Below are positions 5,787 through 5,874 of a stretch of 5,874 nt of DNA, piece by piece. The stretch is taken from contig DGRX01000026.1 in assembly GCA_002391235.1 (NCBI GenBank), forward strand, positions 122,143 to 128,016. Direction: 5' to 3'. The DNA is from Treponema sp. UBA4377 (GTDB taxonomy: Bacteria > Spirochaetota > Spirochaetia > Treponematales > Treponemataceae). How positions within the stretch are numbered: position 1 is the stretch's first letter; the number at the start of each line of letters is the position of its first letter. The notes under the pieces were generated by a model that saw only the letters and a list, made by a program, of their open reading frames with translations, was not told the DNA's origin and did not search any database. Both the position numbers and the translations under genes were made by a program.

Positions 5787-5873
5787 AAAAAAGTTTGGAG
5801 GGACCCGCCAGCGAGCGGCTTGGCCGCAGGCATCAAGCTGAGAGCGAATGGCGGGAGGCGCCAAAACTTTTTT
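5787..5873. repeat. GC-rich cruciform with A/T-tract ends (possible bidirectional terminator or intergenic repeat)
   Basis: AAAAAAGTTTGG (5787-5798) pairs with CCAAAACTTTTTT (5861-5873) with one bulge. After an asymmetric 5/5 internal loop, CCCGCCA (5804-5810) pairs with TGGCGGG (5849-5855). The apical region contains a perfect sub-hairpin GCGGC-TTG-GCCGC (5815-5827). The runs of A and T at the outer ends make it terminator-like on both strands, although the T-tract is part of the stem. It ends one base before the window edge, so a neighbouring gene on either strand may use it. Confidence 0.55.
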
Positions 5874-5874
5874 G

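Noticed and set aside
5546..5873. Retron msr/msd or group II intron RNA as an explanation of the structured tail.
   Set aside because: No reverse transcriptase lies in the window, there is no domain V-like hairpin, and nothing shows the branching-G arrangement of a retron.

Overview
The window holds four protein genes from what looks like a moderate-GC bacterium with classical -35/-10 promoters and Shine-Dalgarno sites. A treponeme or related host-associated spirochete is the best guess. It rests on the gene mix (PPi-linked pyruvate phosphate dikinase, a long-chain acyl-CoA ligase with an RGTDA-type N-terminal motif, and a GerMN-domain protein with no sporulation genes in view) and is an inference, not a demonstration.

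Layout. Positions 1-997 (minus) are the N-terminal 332 codons of pyruvate phosphate dikinase, cut by the window edge; a near-consensus promoter lies just upstream of it. Divergent from it, 1154-2533 (plus) encodes a complete neurotransmitter:sodium symporter (NSS) family transporter of about 11 membrane segments. It converges on 2622-4544 (minus), a long-chain fatty acid-CoA ligase, and a strong hairpin terminator at 2551-2580 separates the two. Divergent from the ligase, 4669-5514 (plus) encodes a membrane-anchored protein with a long charged linker and a C-terminal GerMN domain. The last 360 bases (5515-5874) carry no convincing gene. They hold two large imperfect inverted-repeat structures, probably dispersed intergenic repeats, structured RNA or terminators.

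Regulation is the most interesting part. The ligase and GerMN promoters are back to back and interleaved: each -35 box lies inside the other promoter's spacer, and both lie in a perfect 9-bp inverted repeat (4629-4652). The GerMN promoter ends exactly 7 nt before an in-frame ATG with no Shine-Dalgarno site, so the mRNA is probably leaderless. The transporter gene has the same geometry with a weaker promoter. In both cases the -10 box itself creates an upstream in-frame ATG that a gene caller may choose wrongly.

Functionally, the window combines central carbon metabolism (PEP/pyruvate interconversion), sodium-driven uptake of amino acids or similar solutes, fatty-acid activation, and an envelope protein. 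Apart from the shared ligase/GerMN control region, nothing ties the four into one pathway. I see no CRISPR array, insertion sequence, tRNA, rRNA or obvious defence system.
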